Positions 1 to 7,243 are shown, counted from the stretch's first letter. The stretch is DNA of 47,286 bases from Kiritimatiellia bacterium (GCA_018384485.1 JAHBAE010000097.1:1-47286), one strand, 5' to 3'. Numbers and translations are program-made. Notes: generated from the sequence alone by a model not told the origin.

Positions 1-40
1 AAGCGTACTTTGTTGGCGACGTGCGAAAGGCGACGCCCGA

Positions 41-92
41 GCGACGAGACCGAACATAAGCTCCGCAGCGAAGACGTGTTTAGTAGTTAGTA
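41..92. repeat. 52-bp direct repeat, copy 1
   Basis: Bases 41-92 match bases 208-259 with a single mismatch (G at 70, A at 237), an offset of 167 bp. The unit begins GCGACGAGACCGAACATAAG and ends in TTAGTAG-type heptamers, which continue to about 114. Its function is unknown; the duplication suggests slippage or a small dispersed repeat family. Confidence 0.9.
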
Positions 93-207
93 CTTAGTAG
101 TTAGTAGTTAGTGGTTCTCACTTGCTGCGTCCTGCTCTTATCACTCCAGGTAGCTCTAATTAAGAAAATGTTTGAATGTTAGAATGTTCGAATGTTTGAA
201 TAAAGTA

Positions 208-259
208 GCGACGAGACCGAACATAAGCTCCGCAGCAAAGACGTGTTTAGTAGTTAGTA
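208..259. repeat. 52-bp direct repeat, copy 2
   Basis: Second copy of the block at 41-92, with one mismatch. It is followed directly by a longer heptamer array (247-323), so block and heptamers appear to have been duplicated together and the second array then expanded. Confidence 0.9.
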
Positions 260-323
260 GTTAGTGGTTAGTGGTTAGTGGCTAGTAGTTAGTAGTTAGT
301 GGTTAGTGCTTAGTGGTTAGCGG
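247..323. repeat. Heptanucleotide tandem array, TTAGTRG x11
   Basis: Eleven back-to-back heptamers: TTAGTAG, TTAGTGG and the variants CTAGTAG, TTAGTGC and TTAGCGG. A five-unit version of the same array lies at 80-114. The form recalls the short heptamer repeats known from cyanobacterial intergenic regions, but no homology is claimed. Confidence 0.9.
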
Positions 324-351
324 TAGAGAGGATAAAACTCCCAACTCTAAA

Positions 352-414
352 CCTCCTAAACCTTCTAAACCTCCTAAACCTTCTAAACCTCCTAAACCTT
401 CTAAACCTCCTAAA
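352..414. repeat. Tandem repeat, alternating CCTCCTAAA / CCTTCTAAA
   Basis: Seven 9-bp units alternate strictly between CCTCCTAAA and CCTTCTAAA, giving 3.5 copies of an 18-bp unit, with a degenerate unit just before. The plus strand is almost free of G, so the minus strand is purine-rich and contains AGGAGG in every second unit. The array sits about 90 bp past the exonuclease stop codon. Confidence 0.9.
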
Positions 415-505
415 CCCCCATTCCAACATTCTAACATTGCGCTTGCACTTCGAGACGACAAAAAAACGGCTGATAAGGAACAAGAATTCTTTTTTATTTG
501 AAAGA

Positions 506-958
506 TCAAAAACTGCCAAGAAAAGCGGCAAGGCGCGCACATGCGACGGCATCGTATAGAGCATCATGCCACGTGCGGTTTTCCAATATAGGAACACAAC
601 CAAAGGCAACGCATAAATCTCCGAGAGCATACGAAGGCATACGCGGATATTTAGCTTTCGCAAGGCGCATTGTATCAACCCATGGTCCCCATTTGGTAAG
701 GGGGGCCAATCGCGTCAGAACAGTTCTTTCAGTTGCGATATTATGCGCAACGAGTCTCCGCCCGTAAAGATAAGGATAGAACTCGCTCCATGAATCAATT
801 ATTGAAGGTGCATCCTTTTTCTGAGGTGAAGAGAAAAACCATTCTCGCGTCTCTACAATTTCAAAATCCCTTACGAGAGCCACACCAAGCTGCCAAGGCT
901 CATTTGTCTCTCCGTTCTCATAACCTGTAGTTTCAAAATCTATCGCGGCAAATTCCAT
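506..958 (-). CDS. DEDDh-family 3'-5' exonuclease (DnaQ/RNase T-like)
   Basis: A 150-residue protein that is essentially one exonuclease domain of the DnaQ/RNase T superfamily, which removes nucleotides from 3' ends with two metal ions. Motif I is AIDFETTG (residues 6-13, Asp and Glu). Motif III is HDALYDA near residues 130-136, with the DEDDh spacing of His then Asp five residues on. The middle motif reads AHNIATE where the classic form is HNxxFD, so its Asp is Glu here. There are no partner domains, so this is not a replicative epsilon subunit with a clamp-binding tail. Substrate, DNA or RNA, cannot be told. The start is the ATG at 958; an extended -10 sits 6 nt upstream with no ribosome-binding site, so the mRNA is probably leaderless. 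Confidence 0.85.
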   Translation of the reverse strand: MEFAAIDFETTGYENGETNEPWQLGVALVRDFEIVETREWFFSSPQKKDAPSIIDSWSEFYPYLYGRRLVAHNIATERTVLTRLAPLTKWGPWVDTMRLAKAKYPRMPSYALGDLCVAFGCVPILENRTWHDALYDAVACARLAAFLGSF

Positions 959-964
959 AAGCGT

Positions 965-975
965 ATTATACCAAA
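965..975 (-). promoter_or_regulatory. Extended -10 promoter of the exonuclease gene (leaderless)
   Basis: The minus strand reads TTTTGGTATAATACGCTT directly before the ATG. TATAAT ends 6 nt before the start codon, so transcription should begin at or next to the ATG. It matches the recurrent TGnTATAAT element of this window. Confidence 0.65.
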
Positions 976-1040
976 ATCATTAATCTCTACTGGATTGACG
1001 GAATTTAAAAAAGCGGTTAGTTTGCATAAAAGAAAAAAAT

Positions 1041-1050
1041 TTGAGATAAT
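1041..1050 (+). promoter_or_regulatory. Extended -10 promoter of the CBM48 gene
   Basis: TTTGAGATAATACTC, a variant of the TGnTATAAT element with -10 GATAAT at 1045-1050. A possible weak -35, TTTGCA at 1021-1026, is 18 bp upstream. The predicted leader of about 70 nt carries a small stem-loop (AGGCG, loop TTGTT, CGCCT; 1071-1085). Confidence 0.55.
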
Positions 1051-1125
1051 ACTCATACCTCTACTGAAGAAGGCGTTGTTCGCCTCTGAAAATCTTCACG
1101 GAAAGCAATAAGAGAAGGTAAAGCA

Positions 1126-1470
1126 ATGAAAATCAAGACCACAAAAAAATGCGCAACGAAGACATGCGCAAAGAAAACGGCTCTCACGAAGGATTCTGCC
1201 GCAAAGAAGGTTGCGGGCAAGAATGTGCTTTTCACAGTTCATGCAGAAAAAGGCAAGGCTGTGTATTTGGCGGGTGACTTCAATGAATGGAATCCCAAAG
1301 GCAAAAAAATGACCTTTAAGTCAGGCGTCTATTCCGCAAGCGTGAAGCTCGCCCCAGGGTCCTACCAGTACAAGTTCGTTGTTGACGGCATCTGGTGCGC
1401 TGATCCTGAAAACGCTAACGCCGTTCCTAACGATCAGGGCACATTCAACTCGGTAATCACCGTTGAATGA
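1126..1470 (+). CDS. Small glycogen-binding-module (CBM48/AMPK-type) protein with Lys-rich tail
   Basis: A 114-residue protein. Residues 1-34 are rich in Lys, Ala and Thr with two Cys (CATKTCAKK). Residues about 35-114 form one carbohydrate-binding module 48, also called the isoamylase early-set or AMPK-beta glycogen-binding fold. The diagnostic string VYLAGDFNEWNP is followed by KLAPGSYQYKFVVDG and NDQGTFNSVI. No catalytic domain is attached. In this family the module binds alpha-1,4-glucan, so the protein may localise to glycogen; the basic tail suggests an anionic partner, which is inference. The ATG at 1126 has AAGAGAAGGTAAAGCA upstream as ribosome-binding site. It is transcribed alone and converges with the methyltransferase gene. 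Confidence 0.8.
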   Translation: MKIKTTKKCATKTCAKKTALTKDSAAKKVAGKNVLFTVHAEKGKAVYLAGDFNEWNPKGKKMTFKSGVYSASVKLAPGSYQYKFVVDGIWCADPENANAVPNDQGTFNSVITVE

Positions 1471-1476
1471 CCTTTC

Positions 1477-1524
1477 TTCTGCCTCGTCTGAATTTTTCTT
1501 TTAAGAAAAATGAGCGCGGCAGAA
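1477..1524. terminator. Bidirectional hairpin between convergent genes
   Basis: A perfect 9-bp inverted repeat, ATTTTTCTT (1492-1500) and AAGAAAAAT (1503-1511), is flanked by a second complementary pair, TTCTGCC (1477-1483) and GGCAGAA (1518-1524). It lies just past the CBM48 stop and includes the stop codon of the methyltransferase gene on the other strand. The A/T-rich stem gives T-runs on both strands, so it could end both transcripts. Confidence 0.6.
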
Positions 1525-2346
1525 AACACCGCTCGGGCAAGAAAGATTTTTTCCCTCGAGCAGCATCTCCCCTGTTTCCAAAACAGAATTTGGAAACAGC
1601 TGGGAGAGGATGTTGCCTGATACGATTGGCGAAAGCCCAGGCGTATGAGACGAGAAGAGCACAAAAAGCGGCTTCTCTGAAAGCAGCGATTTTACAAGCG
1701 ACATCGTCTCTTTTAAATCGCGCTCGATTTTATACATTTCTCCACCAGCGCCTCGCCCAAAACTCGGCGGATCGAGAATTATGGCATCATAACGCCTTTC
1801 TCGCCTGATTTCGCGCTTCATGAATTTATGCGCGTCATCAACTATCCATCTGATGGGGCTTTCGGCAAGACCATTGAGCTTTGCGTTTGAGCGCGCCCAC
1901 TCAACCATGCCGCGTGAAGCATCAAGATGGCAGACATCACCGCCACCGAGCGCTGCGGCCATGGTTGAACCTCCGGAATACGCGAAAAGATTCAGCACGG
2001 ACGGAGCCTTGCCTCTCTTCTCGGCCGCCGCCGAAATTGCCGAGCGGATCCACTTCCATTGCGCGCGCTGCTCGGGGAAGATGCCAAGATGCCCGAAATC
2101 AGTTCCTCCAAGCCGGAATTTCACTCCTGCCGTCGATATTTCCCACTCCTTGGGAAGAGCTGATCTTCCATGCCAGCGGTTGCCATCTTCACGATCAAAC
2201 GAAGCATCGGCGCGCCGCCAGAAATCAGGTGAAAGCGACGGCCTCCACATCGCCTGCGAGCAAGGCCTCGCAAGAATGTAACGCCCGAACCGCTCAAGCT
2301 TCCTGCCGTCTCCGCTATCAATCAACTCGTAATCGTCCTTAATCAT
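1501..2346 (-). CDS. Class I SAM-dependent methyltransferase, RlmI/RlmK-like (COG1092 type)
   Basis: 281 residues. The C-terminal two thirds is a Rossmann methyltransferase. Motif I is VLNLFAYSGGSTMAAA, followed by acidic motif II (CHLDAS) and the catalytic motif IV AIILDPPSFGRG. This arrangement is typical of 23S rRNA cytosine-C5 methyltransferases of the RlmI/RlmK group. The N-terminal part (FRLGGTDFGHLGIFPEQRAQW) matches the beta-rich linker of that group, but the PUA domain of RlmI is missing. rRNA is therefore the likely substrate; the exact site is not deducible. The start ATG overlaps the preceding stop (ATGA), with AAAGGAG 7 nt upstream inside the preceding gene, so translation is probably coupled. 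It is the last gene of a four-gene unit. Confidence 0.8.
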   Translation of the reverse strand: MIKDDYELIDSGDGRKLERFGRYILARPCSQAMWRPSLSPDFWRRADASFDREDGNRWHGRSALPKEWEISTAGVKFRLGGTDFGHLGIFPEQRAQWKWIRSAISAAAEKRGKAPSVLNLFAYSGGSTMAAALGGGDVCHLDASRGMVEWARSNAKLNGLAESPIRWIVDDAHKFMKREIRRERRYDAIILDPPSFGRGAGGEMYKIERDLKETMSLVKSLLSEKPLFVLFSSHTPGLSPIVSGNILSQLFPNSVLETGEMLLEGKNLSCPSGVFCRAHFS

Positions 2347-4070
2347 TTCAAATCTCCTTTCTCCGCCTTTGCGCGCACCGCATCAAAATCAACTACTTCC
2401 GAAACATTCGGCAGACACGAGTGTGAACGGATGGCGTTAAAAAGCTCCTCTGCCTTATCGGCATCATACCACCAGTAAGTCAGAGAATCTCCCTCGCGCC
2501 CGAGCCTCGAAAAAACATAATCGGGCATGCTGAATTTATTCCAGTAAAGAATGCGTGTGCAGTCGGTCTGCCAAAGAAGAATGTAAGGAACTTTAGATGC
2601 GATGCGCGCATCTATCGCCCTGTAAGCCTCATTACGCTCTGCTGCTGTTGTCATCGTTTTTTCTTTTTCAATAAGGCGATCGACTTCGGCATCGCAAAAG
2701 CCTGTTATATTGTTCGAACCTTTTCTGCCGGCTTCCTTGCCTGACCAGGACAGCTCAGGATACTTCACCATTCCCGCTCCCCATGAAGCCCACGTCATAT
2801 CAAAATTAAATTCATCCATATCGCGCATCCACGCCGCGAAATCTTTTCTGACGATATCCATCTTAATCCCACACTCTGACAACGCATGGGAAAAGAGAGA
2901 AAGAAACTTATCTTCCGTGCTGCCGCGAGAAAGGAACGTGAAAGAAAAGCCCTTCTCGTACCCGGCTTTTTTCAAAAGCTCTTTCGCTCCTGCGACATCG
3001 TATTTCCAGACTGTGTTTGTACACGGATGTTTTGCGTCGTAAAGATCTTGCCAGTAAGAACTTAAAAGAAAATAAGCGCCATTCATCATCGTCCTGTTCA
3101 TCGTTTCACGATCAACAAGCTTTGCCATCGCCTGGCGCACTTCAAGCTTATCAAACGGAGGACGGCGCATATTCATTGCAAAGCCCTGAAAGCCGATAGG
3201 CGCGTGGTTTTTAATTTTTCTTTTAAGCATTAGATTGCGAGCGAAATCGTCAGTATGCGTCCCTTCTGCATAAATCCTCGCCGTATAAACGGGATATACG
3301 TCAATCTTGCGTTTCTTAAACGCTTCAAAAGCATTTTCATTATCTGCAAAATAACGAAGCACGATTTTATCAAAGTTGCATGTGCCGCGGCAGGATGGGA
3401 GATCTTGCCTCCACCACTTATTATGACGAGTAAGTTCAGTCTCAATCTGTTCGTCGGCGCGTGAAATGAAATACGCCGAACCTGAAACCGCCCTTTCGAG
3501 ATCAAGCTTATTGAAATTACTCGATGAAAACGCATGCTTTGGAAGAATCCAAAATGTAGAGCAATTTAAAATATCGCGCCAATCGCGCCCGCTCTTGCCT
3601 TTTTTACGGAAACGCACAGTTTTGGAATCAATCACTTCGGGGCTCTCAAAGAAAGAGAGCGTCGGCTTCCACGGCCCCGTATCGCTCTGCGGATCCATAA
3701 CAGCATCAAAAGTCCACTTCACATCCTCCGCCGTAACCTTCACCCCGTCAGACCATTTTGCACGCTCATCAATCTCGAAAACAAACTCTCTGCCGTCTTC
3801 GGAAACTGCCCAGCGCGAAGCAAGCGCTGGCACAAGCTCACCCGTCTGAGAATCGATGCCGAGAAGTTTATCGTACATCAAGTCGAACAGCATCGCGGTA
3901 TACGAATTATTATCAATATACGCATTGAAACTTTTCGGCGGCTGCGCACCGTTAAGCCTGAGTACACCGCCGCGGCGAGCACGAAGAGATGCGCAAGGAT
4001 CTGGCTTTTCCGCCCAATCAGCGGACGGATACCAGATTAGCGCGGAAAGTATGATGCTCAAAAAAGGCAT
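2343..4070 (-). CDS. Solute-binding protein, family 5 (oligopeptide/YejA-like)
   Basis: 575 residues. A short hydrophobic N-terminus (FLSIILSALIW) precedes an extracytoplasmic solute-binding family 5 fold. Characteristic stretches are YDKLLGIDSQTGELVPALAS and WSDGVKVTAEDVKWTFDAV, followed by late KVPYILLWQ. This family delivers peptides or other small solutes to an ABC permease in the periplasm. The closest style is the YejA/microcin-C branch, judged only from length and the RGG(V)LRLN start. No permease or ATPase gene lies nearby, so it may serve a distant transporter or have another role. The ATG at 4070 is preferred to the in-frame TTG just before it because GGAG lies about 5 nt upstream; it overlaps the acyltransferase stop as TGATG. 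Confidence 0.82.
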   Translation of the reverse strand: MPFLSIILSALIWYPSADWAEKPDPCASLRARRGGVLRLNGAQPPKSFNAYIDNNSYTAMLFDLMYDKLLGIDSQTGELVPALASRWAVSEDGREFVFEIDERAKWSDGVKVTAEDVKWTFDAVMDPQSDTGPWKPTLSFFESPEVIDSKTVRFRKKGKSGRDWRDILNCSTFWILPKHAFSSSNFNKLDLERAVSGSAYFISRADEQIETELTRHNKWWRQDLPSCRGTCNFDKIVLRYFADNENAFEAFKKRKIDVYPVYTARIYAEGTHTDDFARNLMLKRKIKNHAPIGFQGFAMNMRRPPFDKLEVRQAMAKLVDRETMNRTMMNGAYFLLSSYWQDLYDAKHPCTNTVWKYDVAGAKELLKKAGYEKGFSFTFLSRGSTEDKFLSLFSHALSECGIKMDIVRKDFAAWMRDMDEFNFDMTWASWGAGMVKYPELSWSGKEAGRKGSNNITGFCDAEVDRLIEKEKTMTTAAERNEAYRAIDARIASKVPYILLWQTDCTRILYWNKFSMPDYVFSRLGREGDSLTYWWYDADKAEELFNAIRSHSCLPNVSEVVDFDAVRAKAEKGDLK

Positions 4071-4909
4071 CAACGCTCCGTCGGAAGATTCCAGGACTCA
4101 AGCTTGCTTGCCATCCAATCAAACGTCGCTTCATGAATCTGGCGCGATTTTGCGCAAGGTATTTCAGGCCCGCATGCAACGCGTATATCAAGCGATGTGT
4201 CAACGGGGCCGAAATCCTTAAATACTTTTGAAAGAAGCCCGCGTTTGCGCGTCGGCTGACACCTCGTATCAACTACGAGAGGAACAATGGAACAGCCCGC
4301 CCTTTCTGCAAGCTTAGCTCCGATTGAAGAAAATTTTGAGCGGCTGAAAACTTCGCGCCTCGTTCCTTCCGGAAAGATAAGAAAGCTCTCGCCAGAATGA
4401 AGCCTCTCGGTGCCGACGCGGAGGATGCTCATCAAATCTTCACGCGGCGACGAACGGCTGATGGGAACCATGCCCATGTGCGCCGCGGCCTTCTCAAGAA
4501 ATGGCAAATGCGCAAGCGAAGCTTTTGCCACATAGCTGAAATACCCAAACGACATGAGAATGGGCGGAAGGAGAATCGTCTCCGTCATCGACATATGGTT
4601 GCAAAGATAAACGACGGGGCCTTCCACCGCACGCCTGTTTTCAAAGCCCTCTACTAAAACATTCATTCCGAGCTTTTCTGCCGCCGTAACCACGCCGAAG
4701 CATGACGCAGCCCATTTCTCACGCGTAAGAGCGCCGAAAGGCTCCGTTACGGCGCAATACGGAAAAACTCTTGTAACACCCCATGTATAACGCAATGTGG
4801 CAAGCGCACCCAGACGCGCCCTCTTCGACGAGCGGTGATTTTCCGCCGTGGAGTAAGAGCCTGTCGAACGAATACTTTCCTGAAATTCATTGAGAGTCGT
4901 TTTCTTCAT
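4070..4909 (-). CDS. PlsC-type 1-acyl-glycerol-phosphate acyltransferase family protein
   Basis: 279 residues from the chosen start. It has the acyltransferase core of the PlsC/LPLAT family: the catalytic block NHMSMTE, which is HX4E instead of the usual HX4D, the phosphate-binding block FPEGTRR about 70 residues later, and a downstream SIVPLVV strand. Members transfer acyl chains to lysophospholipids or to related lipids at the inner face of the cytoplasmic membrane. The E variant of the motif also occurs in homologues, so activity is plausible. A longer frame runs to 4951, but the ATG at 4909 has AAAGGTG 8 nt upstream and the upper one has nothing. The gene overlaps the stop of the coiled-coil gene by 23 nt. 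Confidence 0.83.
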   Translation of the reverse strand: MKKTTLNEFQESIRSTGSYSTAENHRSSKRARLGALATLRYTWGVTRVFPYCAVTEPFGALTREKWAASCFGVVTAAEKLGMNVLVEGFENRRAVEGPVVYLCNHMSMTETILLPPILMSFGYFSYVAKASLAHLPFLEKAAAHMGMVPISRSSPREDLMSILRVGTERLHSGESFLIFPEGTRREVFSRSKFSSIGAKLAERAGCSIVPLVVDTRCQPTRKRGLLSKVFKDFGPVDTSLDIRVACGPEIPCAKSRQIHEATFDWMASKLESWNLPTER

Positions 4910-5657
4910 TCGACGCACCTTTCTTATTAGCTTCTCTTTCTTCGCGGACACGTTTGAGAGTCTCGCTGATTTCAGCTAATTGCTGGCGATACTCCTCACG
5001 CTCTTCCTGCCGCTGTTTTTCCCTGACAGCCTCCTGCTCGGCCGCTTCCGCCTCAGCCTTCTTGCGGGCGGCTTCCACCTTCTTGCGCTCCTCCTCGATC
5101 TTCTTGCTCTCCTCGGCAAGGCGCTCCATTTTCAGAGCCCTCGGAGAACGGAAGCTTCTGCCTCCAAGAAGAGGCGACTTATGTGAAGAGTCTGATTGAT
5201 CTTTCCTCTTCATATTGCCGACGCCCTTGGCGGAATTATCTCCGAGAGTAAGCTCAAGAGTCACGCCGTCTTTTTCAAGAACGATCGTTGCTTTTTCAGG
5301 GTCGGCCGATTCAACGGTCCACCCGCCGGAACTTTCACCTTCGCAGATAAAGTAATGGCACGGCTCCTTAGGATTGGAATTATCTGTAAAGCCGACTTCA
5401 ACCTTCCCGTCTTTTCTCACGTTTATCACGGAGAAATGAACGGCGCTTTTTAGCTTTTCCTGCTCAGCCTGAAGTTCCTTATTTGCACGAGAATTAGATT
5501 TTTGCACTTCGCTCGGCATTTTGGAAGGATCAAAATCAGCAGGCAATTCACCGAACATCTGCCTGTCGACAACAGATTGATAACGGTCAAATGGTTGCCT
5601 TTCGGCGGCCGCAGTAGCTGCAACTAACGCAAATAATATTGATACACAATGCTTCAT
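4887..5657 (-). CDS. Secreted protein with C-terminal charged coiled coil
   Basis: 256 residues from the ATG at 5657. Residues 1-18 form a signal peptide (KHCVSILFALVAATAAA). Next comes a short segment RQPFDRYQSVVDRQMFGELP, then a beta-rich domain (about residues 85-145) with INVRKDGKVEVGFTD and GWTVESADPEKATIVLEKDG. Residues about 165-256 are an extended Glu/Lys/Arg-rich coiled coil. Function is not recognised. The FDRY-x-x-(V/I)-x-DR-x-x-FG segment and small beta domain recall periplasmic subunits of type II secretion or pilus systems (GspC/PilP), a weak inference. It heads the unit with the acyltransferase, solute-binding protein and methyltransferase. An extended -10 lies 7 nt before this ATG, which rules out the longer frame to 5798. 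Confidence 0.7.
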   Translation of the reverse strand: MKHCVSILFALVAATAAAERQPFDRYQSVVDRQMFGELPADFDPSKMPSEVQKSNSRANKELQAEQEKLKSAVHFSVINVRKDGKVEVGFTDNSNPKEPCHYFICEGESSGGWTVESADPEKATIVLEKDGVTLELTLGDNSAKGVGNMKRKDQSDSSHKSPLLGGRSFRSPRALKMERLAEESKKIEEERKKVEAARKKAEAEAAEQEAVREKQRQEEREEYRQQLAEISETLKRVREEREANKKGASNEENDSQ

Positions 5658-5664
5658 TGTGCAA

Positions 5665-5675
5665 ATTATATCAAA
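5665..5675 (-). promoter_or_regulatory. Extended -10 promoter of the coiled-coil/plsC operon (leaderless)
   Basis: The minus strand reads TTTGATATAAT, with TATAAT at 5670-5665 followed by TTGCACA and then ATG. The 7-nt gap and absence of a ribosome-binding site predict a transcript starting at or next to the start codon. A CTGACA-like -35 lies 19 nt upstream, longer than ideal. Confidence 0.65.
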
Positions 5676-5691
5676 TCCATGCGTTTTAGTG

Positions 5692-7224
5692 TCAGAAAAA
5701 TAGGTCTCTTTCGCCGCGGCAAGTTTTTTCGTACTGTTCCATAACAGTAGGATAAAACTTAGGCAACCACTCGCGAATGCCCTCAAGCTCAGATGCAATC
5801 ACCTTCTCACCAATGGCTTTAGTTTCATCGGAAGCGAAATCATCAAGCCACTCGCGGAAAGTAAGGACGGCGTTTATCTTGCAGAATTTGCCTTCACGCC
5901 CAGTCTTGAGCGCGTCCATAATGCACCCTCCCGTACGGCCGCAACGATAACCTGCCGTGCAGAAGCTCGTTATGATATCACGCGAGGCAAGATAGCGCAC
6001 CATTTCATCGATAGAGCGGTTGTCGCCAAGCATAAACTGCTGGCGCTCCTTCTCCTGATGCGATTCATTGGCAAAATCGCTATATCCCTTAATGGCGATA
6101 TTCGACGAGCAGTCGAGCTGCGTCATGCCGTGATTGATGACACGATTGCGCGAGGCGGGGCTTTCGCGCGCGGTGACGATCATTCCCGTGTATGGAACGG
6201 AAAGACGGGCGATAACGAGAATTCGGGCGAAAGTATCATCGTCAATCAAATATGGAGACTCCTCCGGGATACGCGTTCCGCTGGCAGGCTCAAGACGCGG
6301 GAACGAAAGCGTATGAGGGCCGATGTTGAACCAGCGTTCAAGATCGCGCGCATGAAGGATGGTGGCAAGAAGTTCGCTTCTCCAATCACAAAGGCCGTAA
6401 AGAACGCCAAGGCCGACATCATCGACGCCTGCTTCCAGACATCTATGGAACGCCGTCACGCGCCAGTCATAATCACCCTTGACGCTCCATGAAGGATGCA
6501 TCTGCTCATAGAGCTTCCTGTTGTAAGTTTCCTGAAAGACCTGAAAAGTGCCGATGCCGACACTTCTTAGAACTTTCAAATCGGCGATAGGCAATGGGGC
6601 TGCATTTACATTAACGCGACGAATACCAACCTTAGCTCCAGTGCGCGGGACCGTTACAAGGCGATTGTAACAAGTCTCTATCGTTTCGGCGATGTATTCG
6701 GTTGAAGTTGAAGGATGCTCGCCGTAAACTGCAATAAGCCGTTTATGCCCAATGCGCCCAGCGAGAACATCAACCTCCTCCTTCAGTTCATCCATTGTAA
6801 GAACACGGCGCATCTGAGACGAATTTCCTTCGCGGAAGCCGCAGTACTTACAGCCGTTTACGCAAAGATTGGACATATAGAGCGGCGCAAACATAACAAT
6901 GCGGTTATCGTACACCTTATGTTTTATGCGGTCAGCCGCCTGACGCATTTCTTCGAAGAGATCTTTATCGGTTACGGCCATCAAAGTGGCGGTCTCTTCG
7001 GGAAGAAGCGTTTCACAGGTAGATTCGCTCTTTGCGATTATTTCGCGAACTTTTACGGGATCAGCCGGTTTTTCCGCTATTTCGCGAATACAGCGATCGA
7101 TAAGCACTTCATCGATAAAATGCTTTCCGCCGGGGAGAAATTTATTAACTTCTTCGCGGATAATAAAATTCTTGCGGTAATCAGCCGCGTCTTTGAATTT
7201 TCTAATTTGAGAACAGTCTGCCAT
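5692..7224 (-). CDS. HydG-like radical SAM protein (aromatic amino acid lyase / hydrogenase maturase family)
   Basis: 510 residues. The radical SAM cluster motif is C121-x3-C125-x2-C128 (CVNGCKYC). The barrel has HydG/ThiH-type strings FQETYNRKLYEQMHP, GVDDVGLGVLYGL and IGPHTLSFPRLEPA. The C-terminal domain aligns with HydG: CTAGYRCGRTGGC, then GKFCKINAVLTF, ending GERDLFF. HydG cleaves tyrosine and builds the Fe(CO)2CN unit of [FeFe]-hydrogenase on a second cluster held by C-x2-C-x22-C. Here the middle Cys is Gly (C422, G425, C448), and extra Cys occur at 428 and 434, so classic HydG chemistry is uncertain. No hydE, hydF or hydrogenase gene is in the window. AAGGA lies 9 nt before the ATG. 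Confidence 0.78.
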   Translation of the reverse strand: MADCSQIRKFKDAADYRKNFIIREEVNKFLPGGKHFIDEVLIDRCIREIAEKPADPVKVREIIAKSESTCETLLPEETATLMAVTDKDLFEEMRQAADRIKHKVYDNRIVMFAPLYMSNLCVNGCKYCGFREGNSSQMRRVLTMDELKEEVDVLAGRIGHKRLIAVYGEHPSTSTEYIAETIETCYNRLVTVPRTGAKVGIRRVNVNAAPLPIADLKVLRSVGIGTFQVFQETYNRKLYEQMHPSWSVKGDYDWRVTAFHRCLEAGVDDVGLGVLYGLCDWRSELLATILHARDLERWFNIGPHTLSFPRLEPASGTRIPEESPYLIDDDTFARILVIARLSVPYTGMIVTARESPASRNRVINHGMTQLDCSSNIAIKGYSDFANESHQEKERQQFMLGDNRSIDEMVRYLASRDIITSFCTAGYRCGRTGGCIMDALKTGREGKFCKINAVLTFREWLDDFASDETKAIGEKVIASELEGIREWLPKFYPTVMEQYEKTCRGERDLFF

Positions 7225-7243
7225 AAGAAAAATCCTTTTGTGT

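Larger units (their letters stand above)
1..505. other. Gene-free, repeat-rich intergenic region
   Basis: About 500 bases with no credible gene. It contains two copies of a 52-bp block (41-92 and 208-259, one mismatch), heptamer tandem repeats TTAGTRG after each copy (80-114 and 247-323), three GAATGTT units in direct repeat near 174-196, and a 9/18-bp tandem repeat (352-414). The open frames across it only translate the repeats, for example a Lys-Pro-Pro repeat, and lack a ribosome-binding site. The region lies beyond the 3' end of the exonuclease gene. No promoter or RNA gene was recognised. Confidence 0.8.

Noticed and set aside
41-414. Possible CRISPR array
   Set aside because: Repeats are 7-18 bp and contiguous with no unique spacers of regular length, and there are no cas genes.
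313-501. Open frame encoding Lys-Pro-Pro and Lys-Pro-Ser repeats
   Set aside because: It only translates the 9/18-bp tandem repeat, has no ribosome-binding site and no non-repeat core.
2343-4070. A complete peptide ABC transporter operon
   Set aside because: Only the solute-binding protein is present; flanking genes are an acyltransferase and an rRNA-type methyltransferase.
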